Notes under the pieces: generated by a model
Database searches by the model: none
What the model was told of the DNA's origin: nothing
What the model saw: the letters and a program-made list of their open reading frames with translations, nothing else
Shown: in pieces, positions 1-5,864 of the stretch
Layout: every line of letters begins with the position of its first letter
How positions within the stretch are numbered: position 1 is the first letter of the stretch
Translations under genes and position numbers: made by a program
Assembly (NCBI GenBank): GCA_005880165.1
Contig: VBJP01000186.1
Coordinates: forward strand, 1-7,958
DNA: 7,958 nt
Origin: Chloroflexota bacterium
GTDB taxonomy: Bacteria > Chloroflexota > Limnocylindria > QHBO01
Direction of reading: 5' to 3'

Positions 1-2
1 AG

Positions 3-1676
3 GCGCTGGCCGCGCTGGAGCGGGATCGGCGGGTGGTGGGGGTGCGCGTTGCCGGTGAGGACCGATGGATCGCCATCGAGGACACGCCCCGATATCGCGA
101 CGGGCTGGGCGTGAGCCCACCGCCTGGGATTGCGGACGCATGGCTGGAAGCTGCCGCCGGCGATCCGCTGGACTCCCTGCTCATGCGCTGGGCGCGAACG
201 CACGCCCCGTTCACCGCCTCAGATCCATCGGGCCGGTGGGGTATTGCGCCATCAGTCGTGGTCGAGCACCTGGCAGGCCTGGTGGCGACCGACCGGCTCG
301 TCGAGGGCACCTTCCGGCCGGGTGGCACGCAACGGGAGTTCGCGGAAGCTGATGTGCTGCGCCTGCTGCGCAGACGGACGCTCGCTCGCCTGCGGCGCGA
401 GGTGGAGGCCGTCCCGCCCGCTGCGCTGGGACGGTTCCTGCCCTCATGGCAGGGGATCGGCTCCCGCGCGGCCGGCCTGGATCGGCTTCTCGAGGTCGTC
501 GCTCAGCTCGAGGGAGTGCCGATTCCGGCCTCCATCCTCGAGCGCGATGTGCTTCGCATGCGCATCCGTGACTATTCGTCGCGCCTGCTCGACGAGCTGG
601 GAGCGTCCGGAGAGGTCGTCTGGTTGGGCCGCGGATCACTGGGGAGGGATGACGGTCGGGTGGCGCTCTACCGACGGGATCGCGCCGCACTGCTGGCCAG
701 CTCGGGACAGGCCGACGGGTCGGAGCAACCCAACGGTGAAGCGCATCTTCGGATCCGCGAGCATCTCGGCCGGCGGGGAGCGTCGTTCTTCCGGGAGCTG
801 CGGGGAACCATTGGGGATGCGGCCCGCACCGACGACGAGGCGCTCGACGCGCTCTGGGACCTCGTCTGGTCGGGAGAGGTGACGAACGACACGTTCGGCT
901 CGCTGCGCGCGCTTTCCCTGCCGCGCTCCAGGTCTCGCTCGTCGAGCACGCGACCGCGGCCGGGACGGCTCACCTCCATGGGCCCGCCGCGAGCGGGCGG
1001 TCGCTGGTCGCTGGTGGCCGAGCTGATCGGTGAGGCGAAGACGCCCACGGAGCGTGGTCATGCGACCGCCGTGGCCCTCCTCGAGCGTCATGGGGTCGTG
1101 ACGCGCGAGGCGGTGATGGCCGAGAACCTGCCCGGCGGCTTCTCCGCCGTGTATCCGGTCCTCAAGGCAATGGAGGAGGCCGGCCGCGCTCGACGCGGGT
1201 ACTTCGTCGCGGGATTGGGAGCGGCCCAGTTCGCGCTGCCGGGCGCGGTGGATCGGCTGCGCGCCGAACGCGAACCTCCGGAAACGCGGCGGGCGGTGCT
1301 GCTGGCGGCTGCGGATCCGGCCCAGCCCTACGGGGCCGCACTCGCGTGGCCGCGCCGGGACGACGAGCGCGCGGCGGTTCAGCGCGCGGCCGGAGCATAC
1401 GTGGTGCTTGTGGATGGGGATGCGGTGCTATATGTGGAGCGTGGCGGACGGTCGCTCATCACCCTGCCCGCGGCAGATGACGCGGAGGTACTGTCAGCCG
1501 CGCTGCCAGCGCTTCGCGAGCTGCTGACGCCCATCGGTCCACTTCGAGAGCTGGTCATCGAGCGCGTCGATCGCGACCCGGTGGCCGCCTCGTCCCTGGC
1601 TGAAGCTCTTCGCGAGATCGGCTTCCGGCAGGCGTATCGCGGCTGGGTGCTGCGTCCGACCTACCCCGATTCCTAA
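3..1676 (+). CDS. lhr: Lhr-family large ATP-dependent helicase, C-terminal part (5' end outside window)
   Basis: This reading frame is open from the first full codon and ends at TAA 1674-1676, giving 557 residues. A GTG at 33 is probably internal, because the family is about 1400-1600 residues long and the DEAD/DEAH motor motifs are absent here. What is seen is the C-terminal region: an alpha-helical array consistent with tandem winged-helix domains, an Arg/Ser-rich linker at about 925-975, then GRWSL near 1000. After that come PYGAALAWP near 1330, YVERGGRSLITL near 1430, and a tail of the form ERVDRDPVAASSLAEAL followed by GF and a WVLRP-like end. These are typical of the Lhr C-terminal domain. 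In characterised Lhr proteins this part forms winged helices plus a beta-barrel resembling the AlkZ glycosylase, and Lhr is a 3'-to-5' translocase on single-stranded DNA linked to DNA repair. It is convergent with the next gene. Family assignment is strong; a glycosylase-like activity here is only inferred. Confidence 0.85.
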   Translation, partial: ALAALERDRRVVGVRVAGEDRWIAIEDTPRYRDGLGVSPPPGIADAWLEAAAGDPLDSLLMRWARTHAPFTASDPSGRWGIAPSVVVEHLAGLVATDRLVEGTFRPGGTQREFAEADVLRLLRRRTLARLRREVEAVPPAALGRFLPSWQGIGSRAAGLDRLLEVVAQLEGVPIPASILERDVLRMRIRDYSSRLLDELGASGEVVWLGRGSLGRDDGRVALYRRDRAALLASSGQADGSEQPNGEAHLRIREHLGRRGASFFRELRGTIGDAARTDDEALDALWDLVWSGEVTNDTFGSLRALSLPRSRSRSSSTRPRPGRLTSMGPPRAGGRWSLVAELIGEAKTPTERGHATAVALLERHGVVTREAVMAENLPGGFSAVYPVLKAMEEAGRARRGYFVAGLGAAQFALPGAVDRLRAEREPPETRRAVLLAAADPAQPYGAALAWPRRDDERAAVQRAAGAYVVLVDGDAVLYVERGGRSLITLPAADDAEVLSAALPALRELLTPIGPLRELVIERVDRDPVAASSLAEALREIGFRQAYRGWVLRPTYPDS

Positions 1677-3094
1677 TAGTTCGAGCTCGTGGAAGGCCAG
1701 ACGCCTTGGACGTAGTCGACGATGCTCGGCGACTCTGTACCGTCCACGAGGCTGTAGACCAATGGCTTGGGGCCGGGGCCCGTGCAGCCCCGAGCAACCT
1801 CCGTCGTGTACCACAGCTGCGCGGAATTCAGGAACACTGGGTTGTTCCGAGCCTTGCCAATCAGCTGTGGGCTGCCGCCGCGAGCGAGATCGACGAGGTA
1901 GACATCATGCGACCCGTCCTGGTGAGCCACGGAATATGCCAGGTGGGCGCCATCTGGAGTGATGGTTGGATGAAGCCAATGCACGCCGGCCAGGAACCGC
2001 TTTGGATTCGAGCCTGGCGACCATGTCCAAACGTCATTTCCTTGGCTGTAATAGAGCGTCTCGGAGATCGGCGACCACAGCGCCGTGGCGGGCTCGGCGG
2101 CCGAGCTCCAGCCGCCTCGCGGAGGAAGGACCGACAGCACTGCCGTCTGACCCGCAGCCACCAGCAGACTGTTGAGATTCGGATACTGGTCAAGGACGAA
2201 GAGATCAGCCCCCGAATGGGTGTAGTCCCCAAGCGCCGAGCTGTCCTCCGGACCTCCGCACAGCCCTTCGAAGACATTCGGCAGCGCCGCAATCACGTCA
2301 TCGCCCGCATGGGTCGTGACATGGATCTTGTCGGTGCCACTGGCTTGGTCCGAGGTCATCCAAAGGACCTGGTCGAGGCCTGGTGACACGGCGATGAACC
2401 TCCGAAGGGTCGCGGAGTCTCCCGGTAGCTGGAACCAGTGGTAGTGCACCTCGGGCAGGTCGACGACGGCATAGGTGTAGGTGCCTGAACCTGGATCTTC
2501 GAGGACCACATGCCGGGCGTCAATCAGCGCCGTGACTCTCACGTTCTGGAAGGTTCCGAAGGTGCAGACGGTTCGGGGACTAGCCGGGTCCGCGTAGTCG
2601 CGCAACGCCTGCCCAACGGCTCCGTGCATCTGTACCAAAGCGACTGGATCCGACGTTCCGATCGACCCGCTGCAGACGATCTTCGACACGAAGCCAGGAG
2701 GCTGCTGAGCAGGGAGCAGGTCGAACAGGCCGCTGGTCGACGTCGCCAAAGGCGGAGCCGAAGCCGATGGCGCCGCGGATGGCGACACGGACGAGGTTGC
2801 CTTTGCGCTCGTGGAGGGGGCAGATGAAGCGGTCACGACCGGCAGAGCGGATGGCTGCGGGGTCACCTGAACAGCCTGCCAGGGCAGCTTGATCAGGCCG
2901 CTGCCGACGGCCGCGCCGACGGCCAGCACGGCGACCAGCATGACCGCCGCAACGAGGAGCAGAGCCAGATGGCTGCTGCGTGAGCCGCCCGCCTCTCGGG
3001 TCAAGCGCTCGAAGAGCTGATCAGCGAACGCCGGATCGGGTGAGGCCGGCTCGTCAACCTGGCGAAGGAGACGGCGGATCTGATCCTCATGCAT
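1673..3094 (-). CDS. Single-pass membrane protein with beta-propeller-like (TolB/WD40-type) exported domain; probable anti-sigma factor
   Basis: This gene encodes 473 residues from ATG 3094-3092. That start overlaps the sigma-factor stop in ATGCATGA, which indicates translational coupling; the frame is open further upstream but that part lies inside the sigma gene. Residues 1-40 are charged and probably cytoplasmic (MHEDQIRRLL, then FADQLFERL). A hydrophobic segment at about 42-66 is a transmembrane helix. Residues 75-121 are a Ser/Ala/Pro/Thr-rich linker. From about 122 to the end there are beta-rich repeats with TolB-like phrases (ITPDGAHLAYS, DVYLVDLARGG, LWSPISETLYYS), suggesting a propeller or lipoprotein-like sensor domain outside the membrane. 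Exactly four cysteines (141, 177, 279, 437) lie in that domain and could form disulfides. The gene position and topology suggest it holds the adjacent ECF sigma factor inactive until an envelope signal arrives. No zinc-binding HxxxCxxC anti-sigma motif is present, so the anti-sigma role is inferred from context. The gene ends tail-to-tail with lhr. Confidence 0.8.
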   Translation of the reverse strand: MHEDQIRRLLRQVDEPASPDPAFADQLFERLTREAGGSRSSHLALLLVAAVMLVAVLAVGAAVGSGLIKLPWQAVQVTPQPSALPVVTASSAPSTSAKATSSVSPSAAPSASAPPLATSTSGLFDLLPAQQPPGFVSKIVCSGSIGTSDPVALVQMHGAVGQALRDYADPASPRTVCTFGTFQNVRVTALIDARHVVLEDPGSGTYTYAVVDLPEVHYHWFQLPGDSATLRRFIAVSPGLDQVLWMTSDQASGTDKIHVTTHAGDDVIAALPNVFEGLCGGPEDSSALGDYTHSGADLFVLDQYPNLNSLLVAAGQTAVLSVLPPRGGWSSAAEPATALWSPISETLYYSQGNDVWTWSPGSNPKRFLAGVHWLHPTITPDGAHLAYSVAHQDGSHDVYLVDLARGGSPQLIGKARNNPVFLNSAQLWYTTEVARGCTGPGPKPLVYSLVDGTESPSIVDYVQGVWPSTSSNY

Positions 3095-3671
3095 CGGTCT
3101 GGCCCTCGTATGCTCGCCGGAATCCCTCACGGGCTCGGCCGAGCAGTGATTCGGTGGCTGATTCGCTGCGTCGAAGAAGGCCCGCGATCTCACGGACCGA
3201 GAGCTGGTCGAGGTAGCGGAGCATCAGGGCGAGCCGATGCTCGGCGCTCAGGTTTGATAGCGCTCTCTCGACGTCCTCGCGTTCGTCGGCTTCCCGCCAG
3301 GCGCGGTGTTCGGAGTCGGAGTGGGCATGGATCAGACGCAGCTGACGGCTGGCATTCCGATGATCTCGGCGCATGTGGTCGGCGAGCCGATGCCGGCCGA
3401 TCGAGCAGATCCAGGTGACCGGGTCGGATCGACCCTCAAAGCGGCGTCGGGAACGGATGGCCTCGACGAAGGCCTCCTGCGTCGCCTCTTCGGCGAGCGA
3501 CTGATCGCCACAACGAGCGAGGAGGTAGCGGTAGACCCGCGGGAGAGCATCGTCGTACCAGCGGCGGAATCGTACGGGGTTGGCGACGAGCTCAGCGAAT
3601 GAGGGCGCGCCACCGCTGGAGGTGGCTGAAGGCGTCATCTGCTCATTCGCCCCGTCGACCCTGACCGTCAT
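3087..3671 (-). CDS. ECF (group IV) sigma-70 family RNA polymerase sigma factor
   Basis: The product is 194 residues, the usual ECF length. Region 2 spans about residues 36-101 (RWYDDALPRVYRYLLARCGD, then LAEEATQEAFVEAI and DPVTWICSIGRHRLADHMRR), the segment that binds core polymerase and the -10 element. Region 4 spans about 135-187, with an LSAEHRLALMLRYLDQLSVREIAGLL-type core split here by description: LSAEHRLALMLRY, then a helix-turn-helix around LSVREIAGLLRRSESATES that reads the -35 element. There is no extra C-terminal domain. The start chosen is ATG 3671-3669; it has no clear Shine-Dalgarno and could be leaderless. A second in-frame ATG at residue 12 (3638-3636) is possible. The stop overlaps the start of the downstream membrane protein by 8 nt, so the two form an operon. 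Assignment to the ECF family is firm; the regulon is unknown. Confidence 0.92.
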   Translation of the reverse strand: MTVRVDGANEQMTPSATSSGGAPSFAELVANPVRFRRWYDDALPRVYRYLLARCGDQSLAEEATQEAFVEAIRSRRRFEGRSDPVTWICSIGRHRLADHMRRDHRNASRQLRLIHAHSDSEHRAWREADEREDVERALSNLSAEHRLALMLRYLDQLSVREIAGLLRRSESATESLLGRAREGFRRAYEGQTDA

Positions 3672-3676
3672 GCAAG

Positions 3677-3706
3677 GTTAGACGCGCGAGGTGGGCGAAA
3701 TCCTTC
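3677..3706 (-). promoter_or_regulatory. Possible ECF-type promoter of the sigma/anti-sigma operon
   Basis: On the minus strand, CGTCTAA (3684-3678) lies a few bases before the sigma start ATG at 3671. This resembles ECF -10 elements (CGTC, often followed by TAA). Exactly 16 nt upstream of CGTC is GAAGGA (3706-3701), a poor match to the usual GGAAC-like -35. If real, the transcript would start at or next to the ATG, making it leaderless, and the sigma factor could control itself. The -35 is weak, so this is a suggestion only. Confidence 0.2.
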
Positions 3707-3738
3707 GCGGCCTGCCGAGATTGTTTCCCGGAGGTCGA

Positions 3739-3766
3739 CCTTCGGGACATAGCAGTGTCCCGAAGG
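3739..3766. repeat. Perfect 11-bp inverted repeat with 6-nt spacer
   Basis: The left arm CCTTCGGGACA (3739-3749) and right arm TGTCCCGAAGG (3756-3766) are exact reverse complements separated by TAGCAG. The symmetry lies 68-95 nt upstream of the sigma-factor ATG. A second palindrome, GGTCGACC (3733-3740), overlaps its left edge. No T-run follows on either strand, so it is not a classical intrinsic terminator. It could be a dimeric regulator's operator, an RNA hairpin in a long leader, or a terminator for the upstream minus-strand gene. The repeat itself is certain; its role is not. Confidence 0.85.
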
Positions 3767-3867
3767 AACCCTGCCAACGGCCCCTTGATGCAATCTCCAG
3801 GGTCGCGGCCCGGCTCCTCCGGGACGCCGACAACGTTACGGCTCGGGCCACCGGCCGCCAAGGGGAG

Positions 3868-3919
3868 TTGTCCACGAATTTCGCCGGTCGGTGCCAGAGT
3901 TGTCCACCATTCATCCACA
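3868..3919 (+). promoter_or_regulatory. Cluster of three DnaA-box-like 9-mers
   Basis: Three same-orientation sites lie in 52 bp of non-coding DNA: TTGTCCACG (3868-3876), TTGTCCACC (3900-3908) and TCATCCACA (3911-3919). The first two match the high-GC (actinobacterial-type) DnaA box TTGTCCACA at 8 of 9 positions; the third matches TTATCCACA at 8 of 9. The first two sit in an identical 11-mer, GAGTTGTCCAC, repeated with a 32-bp period (about three helical turns). No dnaA, dnaN or AT-rich unwinding region is visible here, so this may be an accessory DnaA-binding site rather than an origin. Chance or another regulator's site cannot be excluded. Confidence 0.4.
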
Positions 3920-3929
3920 CCAGACCGCA

Positions 3930-3950
3930 CCCGCGCAGGCTTGGCGCGGG
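3930..3950 (-). terminator. GC-rich hairpin just after the beta-CASP gene
   Basis: CCCGCGC (3930-3936) pairs with GCGCGGG (3944-3950) around a 7-nt loop, 13 nt beyond the stop codon of the minus-strand beta-CASP gene. The stem is strong but no U-tract follows, as is common for transcript ends in high-GC genomes. It could be a terminator or a 3'-end-stabilising hairpin. Confidence 0.3.
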
Positions 3951-3962
3951 GGGCTGACGAGC

Positions 3963-5477
3963 TCAGGGTCGCAGGATCACCTCCTGCAGATAGCTCGGCA
4001 GCTGCACCTCCAGCCCCATGTCGCCGCGGATGCGATCGGCGAAGGCGCTGGCTGCTTCCGGATCGCCATGGACGACGAACACCGTCTTCGGGCGGCCGTC
4101 CGCTGCGGCGGCGCCTCCGGCACGCGCGAAGTTCCGCACCCAGTCCTCGAGCTCGTGCTCGTCGGCGTGCGCGGAGAAGCCCGAGATCGACCGCACCTTG
4201 CAGCGCACCGGGTAGATCTGGCCGTCGATCCGCGCCTCTTTCGCCCCATGCTGGATCGCATACCCCAGGCTGCCCTGACCCTGGTAGCCGATGAACAGCA
4301 GCATGGACGCCGGGTCCGGCAGGAAGTCCTTGAGATGGTGGAGGATGCGCCCGCCGGTAAGCATCCCGGAGGAAGCGACGACCATGAAAGGCCGGGGTTG
4401 GGTGCGGATCGCCTTGGACTGCTGCGCGTCGTTGGTGAACTGCTCGCCCGGGTATTCCAGCGGCGAGCTACCCGAGCGCAGCAGCGCGGCGGTCTCCTCG
4501 TCGTAGTCCTCAGGGTGCCGCAGGTAGACGTCGCTCGCCCGGCTGGCCATGGGCGAATCGAGGAAGAGCGGCAGTTTCGGAATGCGGCCGTCACGCAGCA
4601 ACCGGTCCAGCTCCCAGACGACCTCCTGCGTGCGACCGATCGCGAACGATGGAACCAGCAGCACGCCGCGACCGCCGGCAACCTCGCTGACCGCGGCCGC
4701 CAGGTCCTCGACCGCCTGCGCCATCGGTCCGTGCTCGCGGTTGCCATAGGTCGACTCGACCAGCACGAAGTCGGCATGGCTGATCGGCGTCGGGTCGCGA
4801 AGGATGGGTGTGTCGCAACGACCCAGGTCTCCCGAGAAGACGATGGTGGTGGCAACCCCGCCGTCGGTCACGGTCAGCTCGATGATGGCGCTACCCAGGA
4901 TGTGCCCCGCATCGTGAAATTGGGCCGTGATGCCCGGAGCGACCTGCAGGGTCTGCTCGTACTGGACCGGGCGGAAGAGGCGCACGGTCGCGTCCACGTC
5001 CGTCGCGTGGTACAGGGCAGCGCGGCTCATGGTCGCCGCCTCCGGATCCGCCTGCCGCAGGCGAGCCGGCATACCGGGATCGTCGCGCTCGACCGCGGTC
5101 TCCTCGTCAGACGTGTCGGCTGCCTCGGGGTGGTGGCGACGCCAGCGAGCCTCCGCCTCGTCCTGCAGCTTGGCGGCGTCGCGCAGCACGATCTCGGTCA
5201 GGTCCAGCGTCCCTGGAGTGGCGTGGATCGGTCCGGTGAAGCCGGCCCTGACCAGCGAGGGGATGCGGCCGCAGTGGTCGAGGTGCGCATGCGTCAGGAG
5301 CAGTGCGTCCACGGTGCGAGCTTCGAACGCGAACGGCATGCGGTTGCGGGCCACCTCGTTCGGGGAGCCCTGGAAGAACCCGCAGTCGACGAGGATGCGC
5401 CGCTCGCCGGCGGTGACCAGGTACTGGCTGCCCGTCACCGTCTCCACCGCGCCAAGGAACTGAATGGCAATCGTCAT
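3963..5477 (-). CDS. Metallo-beta-lactamase/beta-CASP family nuclease (RMMBL type)
   Basis: This gene encodes 504 residues from ATG 5477-5475; the frame is open further upstream, but only over the divergent ligase gene. The protein begins like other family members (MTIAIQFLGAVETVTGSQYL). Metal ligands are visible: LVDCGFF, then THAHLDHCG (H63, H65, D67, H68), HDAGHILGSA (H188/H192) and FSGDLGR (D217). Beta-CASP elements follow: motif A in VESTYGNREH (E241), PSFAIGRTQE, DSPMA, then ASSGMLTGGRILHHLK (motif B His at 380/381), GYQGQGSLG, and motif C in SGFSAHADEHE (H437). The RMMBL segment ends with VVHGDPEA (H470). The set is complete, so a two-metal (probably zinc) phosphodiesterase is expected, close to TTHA0252/CPSF73-like RNases; family members can also act on DNA. 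An extra acidic stretch at about residues 105-150 looks longer than in typical relatives. The gene is divergent from the ligase across 42 nt. Nuclease family is firm; substrate is inferred. Confidence 0.9.
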   Translation of the reverse strand: MTIAIQFLGAVETVTGSQYLVTAGERRILVDCGFFQGSPNEVARNRMPFAFEARTVDALLLTHAHLDHCGRIPSLVRAGFTGPIHATPGTLDLTEIVLRDAAKLQDEAEARWRRHHPEAADTSDEETAVERDDPGMPARLRQADPEAATMSRAALYHATDVDATVRLFRPVQYEQTLQVAPGITAQFHDAGHILGSAIIELTVTDGGVATTIVFSGDLGRCDTPILRDPTPISHADFVLVESTYGNREHGPMAQAVEDLAAAVSEVAGGRGVLLVPSFAIGRTQEVVWELDRLLRDGRIPKLPLFLDSPMASRASDVYLRHPEDYDEETAALLRSGSSPLEYPGEQFTNDAQQSKAIRTQPRPFMVVASSGMLTGGRILHHLKDFLPDPASMLLFIGYQGQGSLGYAIQHGAKEARIDGQIYPVRCKVRSISGFSAHADEHELEDWVRNFARAGGAAAADGRPKTVFVVHGDPEAASAFADRIRGDMGLEVQLPSYLQEVILRP

Positions 5478-5519
5478 GGGCGGCAGTATGGCCGGTCGCT
5501 CGCCCCTATCATCGGGGGG
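5478..5519. promoter_or_regulatory. Compact divergent promoter region between nuclease and ligase genes
   Basis: Only 42 nt separate the two divergent start codons. On the plus strand TATCAT (5507-5512) is a -10-like hexamer ending 7 nt before the ligase ATG. On the minus strand CATACT, read from the complement of AGTATG near 5485-5490, lies a similar distance before the nuclease ATG. Neither start has a convincing Shine-Dalgarno, and the GGGGG before the ligase ATG sits very close to it. Both transcripts may therefore be leaderless. No good -35 elements are seen. Confidence 0.3.
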
Positions 5520-5864
5520 ATGCCATTCCCCATCGAACCGCCGATCGAGCCGATGCTCGCCAAGCCGACACCCGAGATTCCGACCGCCCCGGGTTGGATC
5601 TTCGAGCCAAAGTGGGACGGGTTCCGCGCGCTCGTGTACCGCGACGGATCGGAGGTCTACATCCAGTCCCGCGACCTCAAGCCGCTCAACCGCTATTTCC
5701 CGGAGCTCGAGGAGCCGCTCCGATCGCTGGCCAAGCCTGACGCGCGTTTCGTGCTCGACGGCGAGGTAGTGATCGCCACGGACGAGGGGCCGGGTGGCGA
5801 TGCTGGCGCGCGAATCGCCGGCCTCGTACGTCGCCTTCGACTGCCTGGCCGATGGGGCCGATGA
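5520..5864 (+). CDS. ATP-dependent DNA ligase, N-terminal fragment (frame broken)
   Basis: The start ATG 5520-5522 opens MPFPIEPPIEPMLAKP, typical of LigC-like and LigD-ligase-domain proteins. Motif I, EPKWDGFRALVY, holds the lysine that becomes adenylated (K31). Motif Ia follows as IQSRDLKPLNRYFPEL, and motif III as FVLDGEVVIA (about 77-86). Homology stops near residue 90 (GAC GAG GGG, 5781-5789). From there the frame runs through unrelated sequence to TGA 5862-5864, giving 114 residues of which the last 24 or so are out-of-frame tail. The rest of the ligase continues in the next forward frame from about 5791. On its own this piece has the adenylation lysine but lacks motifs IV-VI and should not work as a ligase. 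Confidence 0.75.
   Translation: MPFPIEPPIEPMLAKPTPEIPTAPGWIFEPKWDGFRALVYRDGSEVYIQSRDLKPLNRYFPELEEPLRSLAKPDARFVLDGEVVIATDEGPGGDAGARIAGLVRRLRLPGRWGR
5781..5794 (+). other. Frame change/deletion junction inside the ligase gene
   Basis: Upstream of this point the ligase reads in the frame of 5520 (ending IATDEG); downstream it reads in the frame of 5794 (RVAMLARESPASYVAFD). Family members carry roughly 15-18 residues between these points, containing a conserved stretch of the form F-x-x-L-Q-x-R-hydrophobic-H-P before the RV. That stretch is absent here in all frames. The simplest reading is a deletion of about 50 nt whose length is 2 modulo 3. It may be real or an assembly error. Confidence 0.7.

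Noticed and set aside
925..975. Arg/Ser-rich stretch in the Lhr gene, considered as a low-complexity insertion or frameshift
   Set aside because: Such basic linkers before the GRWSL segment are normal in Lhr C-terminal regions, and the frame continues intact on both sides.
1706..2386. 226-codon plus-strand open frame opposite the propeller protein
   Set aside because: No recognisable domains, and the minus strand gives coherent propeller-like repeats and a complete membrane topology.
3095..3193. N-terminal extension of the membrane-protein frame upstream of ATG 3094
   Set aside because: It overlaps sigma region 4 coding sequence. The overlapping ATGCATGA start fits translational coupling.
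3672..3962. Chromosomal origin of replication
   Set aside because: There are DnaA-box-like sites but no AT-rich unwinding element and no dnaA, dnaN, parAB or rpmH nearby.
3954..3966. CTGA-N5-TCAG small palindrome at the nuclease stop codon
   Set aside because: Four-base arms are expected often by chance and no known site matches.
3891..5864. A 657-codon plus-strand open frame opposite the beta-CASP gene and running into the ligase
   Set aside because: Only the part from 5520 (ligase N-terminus) has recognisable homology. The rest is a mirror of the beta-CASP gene, caused by high GC content and codon bias, and has no domain-like pattern.
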